NCBI GenBank assembly: GCA_946902985.2
Contig: OX336392.1
Span: forward strand, 466,390,693-466,454,692
Reading direction: 5' to 3'
Source: Meconema thalassinum
Taxonomy: Eukaryota; Arthropoda; Insecta; Orthoptera; Tettigoniidae
Length of the DNA stretch: 64,000 nt
The position numbers and the translations under genes were made by a program. The notes beneath the pieces were generated by a model, which made no database searches, was not told the origin of the DNA, and was given only the letters and a program-made list of their open reading frames with translations. Below, piece after piece: positions 41,785 through 53,200 of the stretch; position 1 is the stretch's first letter; the number at the start of each line of letters is the position of its first letter.

Positions 41785-42093
41785 CAGGGGCGCCGAATCC
41801 ATGGTCGAGGTCTAGCGACCGCTAGACCTGACGAGGGGGTGGGTCTCCCCGTCCCCTTTGGGGGTGGGATCCGTTGGGGGGTTACGGATAGAGGAGGAAA
41901 GGGAAGGAGAAGGAAAAGAGGAAAGGAAAGAAGGGAGAGAGAAGAGAAGGGGAGAACTGTGCGAAATAAGCAGTAAAAACGTAATTATTGGGGTAGGGGT
42001 AGGGTTTAACACGGGGGGGGGGGGTCCCCACAGAACGAGAGGGGTGGTTGGCTGCTAGACCTGAAAAAAAAAAAAAAAGATTCGGCGCCACTG
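41785..42093. mobile_element. hAT-type MITE
   Basis: 309 bp with 15-bp inverted ends CAGGGGCGCCGAATC and, in reverse complement, CAGTGGCGCCGAATC, flanked by the 8-bp duplication ctacgcac (41777-41784, 42094-42101). Ends of the form CAGNGG and 8-bp duplications are typical of hAT elements. The interior is purine-rich, with a G-run and an A-run, and has no transposase. Confidence 0.9.
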
Positions 42094-42101
42094 CTACGCA
42101 C

Positions 42102-42725
42102 CACCCATACCTCAGTAGCTTCCATACAATCACAGCCATGAGTAAGACTGAGACATCGGTGAAAAGCCACCTTTTATTCTAGCCTGTGCCAACTGACAAT
42201 TGCAAATGTACTGTATTCATCAAGAGATGGCAAACAGGCCAATTATTAAGAAACAGCTATAATCCACTTATTTATTTATTCCTGATTGATAGGAAACGAG
42301 TGAAATGAAGCTGATTTGCACATTCCCTGCCGGGACGTACAAAACGGAACACAGCAGTAAACCATTTAAAAATACTCGTGTAAACAACCACAATTTCCAA
42401 TGTCACACTGGCGCAAATGCTGGAACTAGGGTGTTACAAAGCAATCCTAGCGGTCACTGGCGGAACTTCATGGTGATTCATTTTTAGCGCAAAACAGCTT
42501 GCATTTCCCGGCCTTGTATATAGCGTAGGCAACCATAGGCAACGCTGAACGGCAAACTCAGAATCTGCTGACCGTTTGTTGGCCAGATGATCCTTGTTGC
42601 CAGCAATGAGCCCGCTGAACGCGCCCACTGTTCCTGGCTGTTTATTTGGCGTTCACACTGATGCACTGATGGACGGTAGAAGAAGAGGAAGCAATATTCT
42701 TTTGGAAGCAAGGCTATAGTCTACT
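42102..42725. other. No gene seen
   Basis: End of the old repeat (to about 42150), then mixed DNA. Short frames show no domain. CCTAGCGGTCACTGGCGG near 42448 resembles motifs in other dispersed insect repeats but no ends were found. Confidence 0.35.
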
Positions 42726-42939
42726 TATCTTGGAAGCAAGCACTGCCGGCTGGATCGCACCCCTCCTGGTCGCTTTAAACTGCTTGCCCATTCAACGATT
42801 ACAGCATAGGTTTGAGCGTACAACCTCGTTTCCAAATAAAGGCGCTAGGAAGCAGCACCAGGGCTCTGTGGCAGACATAAGTTTTGTATTGATGTTAATG
42901 GAGCAGTTGTGTTCAGAATGTATTCTGAATGATTTTATA

Positions 42940-43086
42940 ATGCTGTACTGCTGCATGCCCTTTTGTAAATCAGAACAGGGCAAGTTAGAATACCGGGGAA
43001 TCTCATTTCATGAGATACCATCGGACAATTGACTGCGTGGGATGTGTTTACGTGCAATTTCCAGAGAAGGTGACGCAGGGGAAGCA
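42940..43086 (+). pseudogene. THAP zinc-finger domain relic
   Basis: From ATG 42940 the frame reads MLYCCMPFCKSEQGK, then GISFHEIPSDN, a stop (43030-43032), then LRGMCLRAISREGD. The spaced Cys pair, FHxxP and LR..(W)LRAISR match the first half of a THAP domain, a DNA-binding zinc finger found in P-type transposases and host regulators. The in-frame stop, the Trp-to-Cys change and loss of the second half (low-complexity DNA follows) show decay. Confidence 0.55.
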
Positions 43087-43380
43087 AATAAATAAATAAA
43101 TAAATAAAAAAATACCGGCACATGAATGAATGATTGAGTAAATACGTGAGACAATAAATATGTAAGTAAATAAATAAGTGAATAAATAAGCAAATAAATA
43201 AGTAAATAAATACGTAAACAAATAAATAAGAAAATAAATAATTAAATAAATAAATGTGTAAGTAAATAAGTAAATAAATAAGTAAATAAATAAATAAGCA
43301 AATAAATAAATAAGAAAATAAATAAATAAATTAATTAATTTGTAACTAAATAAATAAGTAAAATATAAACAATCTGTCCA
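43087..43380. repeat. AAAT-type low-complexity tract
   Basis: About 290 bases dominated by AAATA/AAGTA units (aaataaataagtaaataa). It replaces the expected second half of the THAP domain. Confidence 0.85.
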
Positions 43381-43511
43381 AAAAATCTGTAAAAATGTAT
43401 AATACAGCCATCACAATAAGACGGGTTATCAGACAAATTCACCTCACACCCAAGTACATGGGGCTACATGACCACGATGTCGCAAAGCACCTAAATAAAT
43501 CATCATCCCAT

Positions 43512-43680
43512 TTTTCGGGGGCCGGAGGCATTTCTTTTCCCTGTCTTTTATTGCCCTTATTCTTTTCTCGCCAAGTATGTAAGTTAGATTTAAGTCAGTT
43601 AGAAGTAGTTATATTTTTATTATCGTCTGCATAATTACGGGAAAATGAGCTAGACATTTCGCCCCTTAAAAACAATCGCC
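43512..43680 (+). mobile_element. Ancient type A 3' end
   Basis: GGGGGCCGGAGGCATTTCTT, CTAGACATTTCGCCCCTTAA and AAACAATCGCC follow the type A 3' part and tail in order but with many changes; the stem is destroyed. It shows that the family is old as well as recently active. Confidence 0.55.
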
Positions 43681-43929
43681 TCCACCATATGTATTTTTGC
43701 TTTCCTTTATACTGAAAATTTGCCCGTAAGTATGTGTCTGAATACTTTTAGATGTTAGAATAACAAAGGAACTAACTTAGTGTAATGTTTTCACGTCCGT
43801 CAATCTCGATATTAAGCCTCCAAACATAGCAATACTTCGTTTCAGGTATCTTCCCCTTTAAAAAGCCGCGGCAATCTCAGTGCCTTGGTGCTGCACCTAG
43901 CGGTGAATTAATGCATATATCAAGTACGC
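43681..43929. other. No gene seen
   Basis: Unassigned DNA between the old type A end and the right inverted-repeat arm. Confidence 0.4.
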
Positions 43930-44141
43930 CTGTGAGTGTCGAATGGGCAGGCAGTTTAAAGCAACCAGGAGTGTTGCGATCCAGCCGGCAGTGGAAGCAA
44001 GTGGTAATGCCGTCCTTGTTCATAGGCCCCCCTATATTCTTTGCATAGGCCTAGATAATGTGCAACGAGTTCGATTCGTCTGTTATGCACGTCACGATGA
44101 GAATTATGCTCCATTTTTGTGAATTGTGAGAAAGACTTGAG

Positions 44142-44380
44142 GTAAGTTACGAAGAAATCATAATTTCTTCTATTTTTTGTGATATTTTATAGGAGGTGGC
44201 TTATTGTTCCAAGTTTGGTTTTTAATTTTCTTAGATTTCACAATCATATAGGCTTTGTTACTGGATTCGTGACAGGGGAGGGTCTTGTAGCCTTATCAAT
44301 TCCCTAGAAAACTTAAGAATTTTAAAACTTGTTTTTATTTTGTCATTTATTGTCATTTGTTTTTATTTATTTATTTATAG
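44142..44380 (+). other. DNLZ: Intron in the DNLZ 5' leader
   Basis: Donor GAG|GTAAGT at 44141/44142 and a T-rich acceptor TTTATTTATTTATAG at 44380 define a 239-base intron upstream of the coding exon. The first exon probably starts near 44050-44100. Splice sites are read from sequence only. Confidence 0.6.
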
Positions 44381-44385
44381 TACAA

Positions 44386-44456
44386 ATGAACCATCGTCGC
44401 GTGGATGTCGCATGTTGATGGCTAAGCATTGCTCTCTTGGAAGACTACAGCAGTAG
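44386..44456 (+). promoter_or_regulatory. Two short upstream open frames in the DNLZ leader
   Basis: ATG 44386 opens 9 codons and stops at 44413-44415; ATG 44418 opens 12 codons and stops at 44454-44456, 12 bases before the DNLZ start. Upstream frames of this kind often lower translation of the main frame; inferred here. Confidence 0.45.
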
Positions 44457-44468
44457 ATCCACACAGTG

Positions 44469-44963
44469 ATGGCTTTGTTGAAGAATTTATTTTCAATGAA
44501 CAAGTTTCCGAGTTATTTATTTCATAAATCTGTGCGGGAGTTAGCTTTACCAAGTGCAAATCGTGTGTTGAGAGTATGCATGTGGAGCGCTAGTGCTAAG
44601 ATATTTGGTAGGCCTAACCTGAGAAATGTGCCAATACTATCTCCTATAAGAAATGTACAACTTGGTAAGCTAGATGGAAAACTCTACTTGGAGTTTACTT
44701 GTAAGAAATGTTGTACCCGTAATGCAAAAACTATTTCCAAGAGTGCCTACGAGAAGGGAGTTGTCATAGCTAAGTGCGATGGGTGCAAGAATAATCATCT
44801 TATAGCAGACAATTTAAATTGGTTCCCTGATCTCATAGGAAAGAGAAATATTGAGGAAATTTTGGCTGCCAAAGGGGAAACAATCCGGAAGATGTTGGTT
44901 GAACAGTGTTCAGATGGAACTTTGACCGTGGATGCAGTCAGTCTATTGGATAAAGTGCCATAA
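44469..44963 (+). CDS. DNLZ: DNL-type zinc finger protein, mitochondrial Hsp70 escort (DNLZ/Zim17/Tim15 family)
   Basis: 164 residues starting MALLKNLFSMNKFPSYLFHK, a basic, Ser-rich, acid-poor N-terminus fitting a mitochondrial presequence (about residues 1-45). The DNL zinc-finger domain covers about residues 65-125: KLYLEFTCKKC, KTISKSAYEKGVVIAKCDGC and HLIADNLNWFPDLIGKRNIE. Two CxxC pairs bind zinc. The pattern TISK-AY-KGVVI-C-GC-N-H-IADNL-WF is diagnostic of the family. The protein keeps matrix Hsp70 soluble and so supports protein import and iron-sulphur cluster assembly. ATG 44469 was chosen because it follows the leader exons and begins the presequence; a GTG just before it is not a likely start. 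The coding part is one intact exon. It is the only clearly functional cellular gene in the window; a spliced retrocopy is unlikely given the leader intron. Confidence 0.93.
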   Translation: MALLKNLFSMNKFPSYLFHKSVRELALPSANRVLRVCMWSASAKIFGRPNLRNVPILSPIRNVQLGKLDGKLYLEFTCKKCCTRNAKTISKSAYEKGVVIAKCDGCKNNHLIADNLNWFPDLIGKRNIEEILAAKGETIRKMLVEQCSDGTLTVDAVSLLDKVP

Positions 44964-45600
44964 ACAGGTGATAATTCCCTTCAGTAGAGGCTGCAACTTA
45001 TTGAATTGTTAACATTTCTTTAGTGCTGGTTACTCTTCAAACCTTGTTCCAATGATCACTTGGTGTAGATATTCTCTTCGGTTCATATAAAAGCACGTCT
45101 CTGGTGATCGTTGCCTCTGCTATTCCTGTGGTCTCCCCTTAAAGTACTAGTGTATTTGGAATTTGGGTAGGAAGAGTGATAGCTTCATGCAGTGCCTCTA
45201 TTCCTTCCACCCAAATACTGTACTCCATTCGCCCACTAAAAACTAGGTGTAGAACTTCCCTTCACCAGAACTTAAGGCAAAAAATCTTCAAACTACTGAA
45301 ATCAGCCAAAATACCAGTAATAGCCGGGAAGAAATCTGGAGATGATGTACGAATAGTAATAGATGTTTATTCCTCCGCTGTCTATAACCCACCCGCCGTC
45401 CCAAATTTGCTTGCTACTTATATAGATGAAATTCTGGGACTAGTATAGATCGTGATACATCTTCGTATAAAATTAACCTAGGAAACAAATGGCGGCATCA
45501 CGAAAGACACTAGTCTAAATGTTTATATAGCAAGCTTACGGGAAACTCCTGGGAAATACGGGGACATTGGGTGGGTGAAACAGTAATTGGCATTTACTAT
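44964..45600. other. DNLZ 3' flank and an unassigned open frame
   Basis: A frame at 45176-45448 contains SAKIPVIAGKKSGDDVRI. A related stretch (TKIPVVMVRKRSGDD) lies at 46878-46925, so both are parts of one old repeat. No known protein recognised. No clear AATAAA was seen close to the DNLZ stop. Confidence 0.4.
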
Positions 45601-45609
45601 AACCCTTTG

Positions 45610-46035
45610 AAACGAGATGTGTATCGCGATCTTGACCTAGATCCCGATACCGGTACAAATCCAAATTTTCACATTCTACCCACTATTTACAAAATATGTA
45701 TCGCGATCTTGACTTGACCTGTATAGGTCTAGTGAAGATCCCGATACACATTCACATTTACAATAACACTTGGATATGTCATGTCTATCACATTCTTTAC
45801 TAGACCTAGGTCAAGTAAAGATGGGAATACATGTTATAAATATCAGCTAGATTGCCAAAATTTTGATGTGTATCGGGATCTTTGCCAGACGTATATAGGT
45901 CAAGATTAATTGGAGGCTTATCCATTTTTTAGGTCCGTATTGACGCTTACAAATCGAAATATTGAAATATTGATTGGGCGGAAACTTTTTTGATTCAATA
46001 TTTCGTATATAGGTCAAGTAAAGATGGTGATACAT
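45610..46035. repeat. Palindromic repeat region
   Basis: GTATCGCGATCTTGACTTGA with its imperfect inverse (TCTAGTGAAGATCCCGATAC) forms a hairpin at 45696-45746. GTATCG[CG]GATCTT recurs at about 45618, 45697 and 45872, and AGGTCAAGTAAAGATGG at about 45806 and 46010. The unit is degenerate and of unknown class. Confidence 0.6.
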
Positions 46036-46232
46036 ATTTTATAAAAGTAAGCTACACTACGAAAATTTGGAAAACGATACACATCTCATTTCCAAGTGTT
46101 ATTCTAAATGCCAATTACTGTTCATGTTTCACCAACTCAAAACCCTTTATTGCCAGACATTGTCCCATATGCTTGCCAGGTTAACATTTAGTTTCTTTGT
46201 GATGTCGTCGATACTTCATCAATGCCGCCATT

Positions 46233-46460
46233 TTGTTAATAAGGGTTTCGATACATACACGAACCTAACCTGGGGCTTACGCCCCAGACCCGCTTCCTTG
46301 TTGCACAAGTAATAATTTACTTGTTAATAAGGCTTTCCAGACATACACGAACCTAACCTGAAGCTTGCGCCCCAGACCACCATGCTTGTTGCACAAGCAG
46401 TAATTTACGGTAGCCTACTTGTTTATAAGGCTTTCCATACATACATGGCTATAGAAGGGT
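46233..46460. repeat. Tandem repeat of about 90 bp, 2.4 copies
   Basis: TTGTTAATAAGG/TTGTTTATAAGG starts at 46233, 46321 and 46419. Each complete unit carries CATACACGAACCTAACCT. The first holds a perfect stem CTGGGGC-TTAC-GCCCCAG; the second has a weakened stem. Confidence 0.75.
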
Positions 46461-47156
46461 ACAATGCAACTTTTCAATTCCTCGTAAATTCAACAACTAA
46501 AAGTAATGTATGAACATTTGTAATTCATAACCAAACCTCACACTTGTCCACATGTGATGACATTGGCATGTAACAACACACCATTTTAAACTTCAAACAG
46601 GTTAGCAAAATGGAGAGAATGGAAGCAACAACATCAAACTCATAAATATCTAGTAGACTTCGCTAAATATTCCCCTAGACATGTACACATCATGGTCTTA
46701 GTCACACAGTGGGAATAGTGACAATAATAATAGACCTTATGTGATGGTCTATTTTGTATCTCACATATTTGCAACGTTAATGCTACTTTAATAAGTTGTC
46801 AATATATGCACCTAGATTGTGCGTAGCGGTGCATGACATATCGCTCCCTCATAACTTTACTAAAGTACAAAAATTAACCAAAATACCTGTAGTAATGGTC
46901 AGGAAAAGATCTGGAGATGATTTATTAATAGATGTTCAAAATAGGGTCACCATTTGTATAGTTGAAATTCCAGCTGTGTTCAACATTTTCACACTTGAAA
47001 TTTTGTCTATGCTTATGGCTGCTGTCAACAGATTTAAATGCTATAGGCCTTCTTTGACACAATATGCAGCTCTATATTGTCATTATTAGCTATTCATAGT
47101 ATTGTCGCAATAATATTGCTCACAGAATAAAGTTATACAGCCTACACATTTAGTCA
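46461..47156. other. No gene seen
   Basis: Mixed DNA containing the second copy of the KIPV-GDD repeat (about 46850-46990). AATAAA at 47126 is on the plus strand and has no gene to serve. Confidence 0.4.
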
Positions 47157-47286
47157 TTAACCAAGGTACACTGAGACTGGAAATTGGAAGCGATCTTCAT
47201 GTCCAAAATCCAGAGGCTGGGGAAGTTTGTTCTGAATTTGTGCAACTTTTCTATTTACCACTGACTTTTCAGTTACTGAAAACACT
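47157..47286 (-). pseudogene. Pogo-like transposase, C-terminal end
   Basis: On the minus strand, directly after the 66-bp array, the text VFSVTEKSVVNRKVAQIQNK and LPQPLDFGHEDRFQFPVSVY runs to a stop at 47157-47159. This pattern (F-V-E--VV----I---LP-P------F-F-V) is the usual end of Tigger/pogo- and related DDE proteins. It fits the missing end of the gene at 61193-63730, which stops at KIIGVLDDFQVLVL. Separation by 14 kb is explained by the array and LINE between them. Confidence 0.6.
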
Positions 47287-50200
47287 GTGCAATAGCACCT
47301 AGTGTAGTGTTATACAGTGTTGGTAGTACTACTAGTGGAGTGACACAGTGTGGTGCAATAGCACCTAGTGTAGTGTTATACAGTGTTGGTATTGCTACTA
47401 GTGGAGTGTTACAGTGTGGTGCAATAGCACCTAGTGTAGTGTTATACAGTGTAGGTATTGCTACTAGTGGAGTGGGACAGTGTGGTGCAATAGCACCTAG
47501 TGTAGTGTTATACAGTGTAGGTATTGCTACTAGTGGAGTGTTACAGTGTGGTGCAATAGCACCTAGTGTAGTGTTATACAGTGTAGGTAGTACTACTAGT
47601 GGAGTGTTACAGTGTGGTGCAATAGCACCTAGTGTAGTGTTATACAGTGTAGGTAGTACTACTAGTGGAGTGACACAGTGTGGTGCAATAGCACCTAGTG
47701 TAGTGTTATACAGTGTAGGTATTACTACTAGTGGAGTGTTACAGTGTGGTGCAATAGCACCTAGTGTAGTGTTATACAGTGTTGGTAGTACTACTAGTGG
47801 AGTGACACAGTGTGGTGCAATAGCACCTAGTGTAGTGTTATACAGTGTAGGTATTACTACTAGTGGAGTGATACAGTGTGGTGCAATAGCACCTAGTGTA
47901 GTGTTATACAGTGTAGGTATTACTACTAGTGGAGTGACACAGTGTGGTGCAATAGCACCTAGTGTAGTGTTATACAGTGTAGGTATTACTACTAGTGGAG
48001 TGATACAGTGTGGTGCAATAGCACCTAGTGTAGTGTTATACAGTGTAGGTATTACTACTAGTGGAGTGACACAGTGTGGTGCAATAGCACCTAGTGTAGT
48101 GTTATACAGTGTTGGTATTACTCCTAGTGGAGTGTTACAGTGTGGTGCAATAGCACCTAGTGTAGTGTTATACAGTGTAGGTATTACTACTAGTGGAGTG
48201 ACACAGTGTGGTGCAATAGCACCTAGTGTAGTGTTATACAGTGTAGGTATTACTACTAGTGGAGTGTTACAGTGTGGTGCAATAGCACCTAGTGTAGTGT
48301 TATACAGTGTAGGTATTGCTACTAGTGGAGTGTTACAGTGTGGTGCAATAGCACCTAGTGTAGTGTTATACAGTGTTGGTATTACTACTAGTGGAGTGTT
48401 ACAGTGTGGTGCAATAGCACCTAGTGTAGTGTTATACAGTGTTGGTATTACTACTAGTGGAGTGTTACAGTGTGGTGCAATAGCACCTAGTGTAGTGTTA
48501 TACAGTGTTGGTACTGCTACTAGTGGAGTGTTACAGTGTGGTGCAATAGCACCTAGTGTAGTGTTATACAGTGTTGGTACTGCTACTAGTGGAGTGTTAC
48601 AGTGTGGTGCAATAGCACCTAGTGTAGTGTTATACAGTGTAGGTAGTACTACTAGTGGAGTGATACAGTGTGGTGCAATAGCACCTAGTGTGGTGTTATA
48701 CAGTGTTGGTATTACTACTAGTGGAGTGATACAGTGTGGTGCAATAGCACCTAGTGTAGTGTTATACAGTGTAGGTATTACTACTAGTGGAGTGATACAG
48801 TGTGGTGCAATAGCACCTAGTGTGGTGTTATACAGTGTTGGTATTACTACTAGTGGAGTGTTACAGTGTGGTGCAATAGCACCTAGTGTAGTGTTATACA
48901 GTGTAGGTATTACTACTAGTGGAGTGATACAGTGTGGTGCAATAGCACCTAGTGTAGTGTTATACAGTGTTGGTATTGCTACTAGTGGAGTGTTACAGTG
49001 TGGTGCAATAGCACCTAGTGTAGTGTTATACAGTGTAGGTATTGCTACTAGTGGAGTGTTACAGTGTGGTGCAATAGCACCTAGTGTAGTGTTATACAGT
49101 ATAGGTATTACTACTAGTGGAGTGTTACAGTGTGGTGCAATAGCACCTAGTGTAGTGTTATACAGTGTTGGTATTGCTACCAGGTGAGTGTTACAGTGTG
49201 GTGCAATAGCACCTAGTGTAGTGTTATACAGTGTAGGTATTACTACTAGTGGAGTGATACAGTGTGGTGCAATAGCACCTAGTGTAGTGTTATACAGTGT
49301 TGGTATTACTACTAGTGGAGTGATACAGTGTGGTGCAATAGCACCTAGTGTAGTGTTATACAGTGTAGGTATTGCTACTAGTGGAGTGTTACAGTGTGGT
49401 GCAATAGCACCTAGTGTAGTGTTATACAGTGTAGGTAGTACTACTAGTGGAGTGTTACAGTGTGGTGCAATAGCACCTAGTGTAGTGTTATACAGTGTAG
49501 GTATTACTACTAGTGGAGTGACACAGTGTGGTGCAATAGCACCTAGTGTAGTGTTATACAGTGTTGGTATTACTCCTAGTGGAGTGTTACAGTGTGGTGC
49601 AATAGCACCTAGTGTAGTGTTATACAGTGTAGGTATTACTACTAGTGGAGTGACCAGTGTGGTGCAATAGCACCTAGTGTAGTGTTATACAGTGTAGGTA
49701 TTACTACTAGTGGAGTGTTACAGTGTGGTGCAATAGCACCTAGTGTAGTGTTATACAGTGTAGGTATTGCTACTAGTGGAGTGTTACAGTGTGGTGCAAT
49801 AGCACCTAGTGTAGTGTTATACAGTGTTGGTATTACTACTAGTGGAGTGTTACAGTGTGGTGCAATAGCACCTAGTGTAGTGTTATACAGTGTTGGTACT
49901 GCTACTAGTGGAGTGTTACAGTGTGGTGCAATAGCACCTAGTGTAGTGTTATACAGTGTTGGTACTGCTACTAGTGGAGTGTTACAGTGTGGTGCAATAG
50001 CACCTAGTGTAGTGTTATACAGTGTAGGTATTACTACTAGTGGAGTGATACAGTGTGGTGCAATAGCACCTAGTGTGGTGTTATACAGTGTTGGTATTAC
50101 TACTAGTGGAGTGTTACAGTGTGGTGCAATAGCACCTAGTGTAGTGTTATACAGTGTAGGTATTACTACTAGTGGAGTGATACAGTGTGGTGCAATAGCA

Positions 50201-53200
50201 CCTAGTGTAGTGTTATACAGTGTTGGTATTGCTACTAGTGGAGTGTTACAGTGTGGTGCAATAGCACCTAGTGTAGTGTTATACAGTGTAGGTATTACTA
50301 CTAGTGGAGTGTTACAGTGTGGTGCAATAGCACCTAGTGTAGTGTTATACAGTGTTGGTATTGCTACTAGTGGAGTGTTACAGTGTGGTGCAATAGCACC
50401 TAGTGTAGTGTTATACAGTATAGGTATTACTACTAGTGGAGTGTTACAGTGTGGTGCAATAGCACCTAGTGTAGTGTTATACAGTGTTGGTATTGCTACC
50501 AGGTGAGTGTTACAGTGTGGTGCAATAGCACCTAGTGTAGTGTTATACAGTGTAGGTATTACTACTAGTGGAGTGACACAGTGTGGTGCAATAGCACCTA
50601 GTGTAGTGTTATACAGTGTTGGTACTGCTACTAGTGGAGTGTTACAGTGTGGTGCAATAGCACCTAGTGTAGTGTTATACAGTGTAGGTAGTACTACTAG
50701 TGAAGTGTTACAGTGTGGTGCAATAGCACCTAGTGTAGTGTTATACAGTGTAGGTATTACTACTAGTGGAGTGATACAGTGTGGTGCAATAGCACCTAGT
50801 GTAGTGTTATACAGTGTTGGTATTGCTACTAGTGGAGTGTTACAGTGTGGTGCAATAGCACCTAGTGTGGTGTTATACAGTGTTGGTATTACTACTAGTG
50901 GAGTGTTACAGTGTGGTGCAATAGCACCTAGTGTAGTGTTATACAGTGTAGGTATTACTACTAGTGGAGTGTTACAGTGTGGTGCAATAGCACCTAGTGT
51001 AGTGTTATACAGTGTAGGTATTACTACTAGTGGAGTGATACAGTGTGGTGCAATAGCACCTAGTGTGGTGTTATACAGTGTTGGTATTACTACTAGTGGA
51101 GTGTTACAGTGTGGTGCAATAGCACCTAGTGTAGTGTTATACAGTGTTGGTATTGCTACTAGTGGAGTGTTACAGTGTGGTGCAATAGCACCTAGTGTAG
51201 TGTTATACAGTGTTGGTATTGCTACTAGTGGAGTGATACAGTGTGGTGCAATAGCACCTAGTGTAGTGTTATACAGTGTAGGTATTACTACTAGTGGAGT
51301 GTTACAGTGTGGTGCAATAGCACCTAGTGTAGTGTTATACAGTGTAGGTATTACTACTAGTGGAGTGATACAGTGTGGTGCAATAGCACCTAGTGTGGTG
51401 TTATACAGTGTTGGTATTACTACTAGTGGAGTGTTACAGTGTGGTGCAATAGCACCTAGTGTAGTGTTATACAGTGTTGGTATTGCTACTAGTGGAGTGT
51501 TACAGTGTGGTGCAATAGCACCTAGTGTAGTGTTATACAGTGTTGGTATTGCTACTAGTGGAGTGATACAGTGTGGTGCAATAGCACCTAGTGTAGTGTT
51601 ATACAGTGTAGGTATTACTACTAGTGGAGTGACACAGTGTGGTGCAATAGCACCTAGTGTAGTGTTATACAGTGTTGGTACTGCTACTAGTGGAGTGTTA
51701 CAGTGTGGTGCAATAGCACCTAGTGTAGTGTTATACAGTGTAGGTATTGCTACTAGTGGAGTGACACAGTGTGGTGCAATAGCACCTAGTGTAGTGTTAT
51801 ACAGTGTTGGTATTGCTACTAGTGGAGTGTTACAGTGTGGTGCAATAGCACCTAGTGTAGTGTTATACAGTGTAGGTATTACTACTAGTGGAGTGATACA
51901 GTGTGGTGCAATAGCACCTAGTGTAGTGTTATACAGTGTAGGTAGTACTACTAGTGGAGTGACACAGTGTGGTGCAATAGCACCTAGTGTAGTGTTATAC
52001 AGTGTTGGTATTGCTACTAGTGGAGTGTTACAGTGTGGTGCAATAGCACCTAGTGTAGTGTTATACAGTGTAGGTATTGCTACTAGTGGAGTGACACAGT
52101 GTGGTGCAATAGCACCTAGTGTAGTGTTATACAGTGTAGGTATTACTACTAGTGGAGTGATACAGTGTGGTGCAATAGCACCTAGTGTGGTGTTATACAG
52201 TGTTGGTATTACTACTAGTGGATTGTTACAGTGTGGTGCAATAGCACCTAGTGTAGTGTTATACAGTGTAGGTATTACTACTAGTGGAGTGTTACAGTGT
52301 GGTGCAATAGCACCTAGTGTAGTGTTATACAGTGTAGGTATTACTACTAGTGGAGTGTTACAGTGTGGTGCAATAGCACCTAGTGTAGTGTTATACAGTG
52401 TAGGTAGTACTACTAGTGGAGTGACACAGTGTGGTGCAATAGCACCTAGTGTAGTGTTATACAGTGTTGGTATTGCTACTAGTGGAGTGTTACAGTGTGG
52501 TGCAATAGCACCTAGTGTAGTGTTATACAGTGTAGGTATTGCTACTAGTGGAGTGACACAGTGTGGTGCAATAGCACCTAGTGTAGTGTTATACAGTGTA
52601 GGTATTACTACTAGTGGAGTGTTACAGTGTGGTGCAATAGCACCTAGTGTAGTGTTATACAGTGTAGGTATTACTACTAGTGGAGTGATACAGTGTGGTG
52701 CAATAGCACCTAGTGTGGTGTTATACAGTGTAGGTATTGCTACTAGTGGAGTGTTACAGTGTGGTGCAATAGCACCTAGTGTAGTGTTATACAGTGTAGG
52801 TATTGCTACTAGTGGAGTGTTACAGTGTGGTGCAATAGCACCTAGTGTAGTGTTATACAGTGTAGGTATTACTACTAGTGGAGTGATACAGTGTGGTGCA
52901 ATAGCACCTAGTGTAGTGTTATACAGTGTAGGTAGTACTACTAGTGGAGTGTTACAGTGTGGTGCAATAGCACATAGTGTAGTGTTATACAGTGTAGGTA
53001 TTACTACTAGTGGAGTGATACAGTGTGGTGCAATAGCACCTAGTGTGGTGTTATACAGTGTTGGTATTGCTACTAGTGGAGTGTTACAGTGTGGTGCAAT
53101 AGCACCTAGTGTAGTGTTATACAGTGTAGGTATTGCTACTAGTGGATTGTTACAGTGTGGTGCAATAGCACCTAGTGTAGTGTTATACAGTGTAGGTATT

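Larger units (their letters stand above)
42726..44003. repeat. Long inverted repeat enclosing a THAP relic
   Basis: Left arm (42733-42795) holds ACTGCCGGCTGGATCGCA and GCTTTAAACTGCTTGCCCAT. The right arm (about 43938-44000) holds the reverse complement with few changes, and weaker similarity extends to about 130 bp per arm. This looks like the ends of a DNA element about 1.28 kb long, possibly THAP/P-type because of the finger inside. No target duplication found. Confidence 0.6.

Noticed and set aside
42726..44003. THAP relic as the missing N-terminus of the P-type transposase at 29379-41365
   Set aside because: It is on the opposite strand and enclosed in its own inverted repeat.
44466..44468. 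GTG as start of DNLZ
   Set aside because: The ATG at 44469 directly follows and suits a nuclear gene; a GTG start is not expected.
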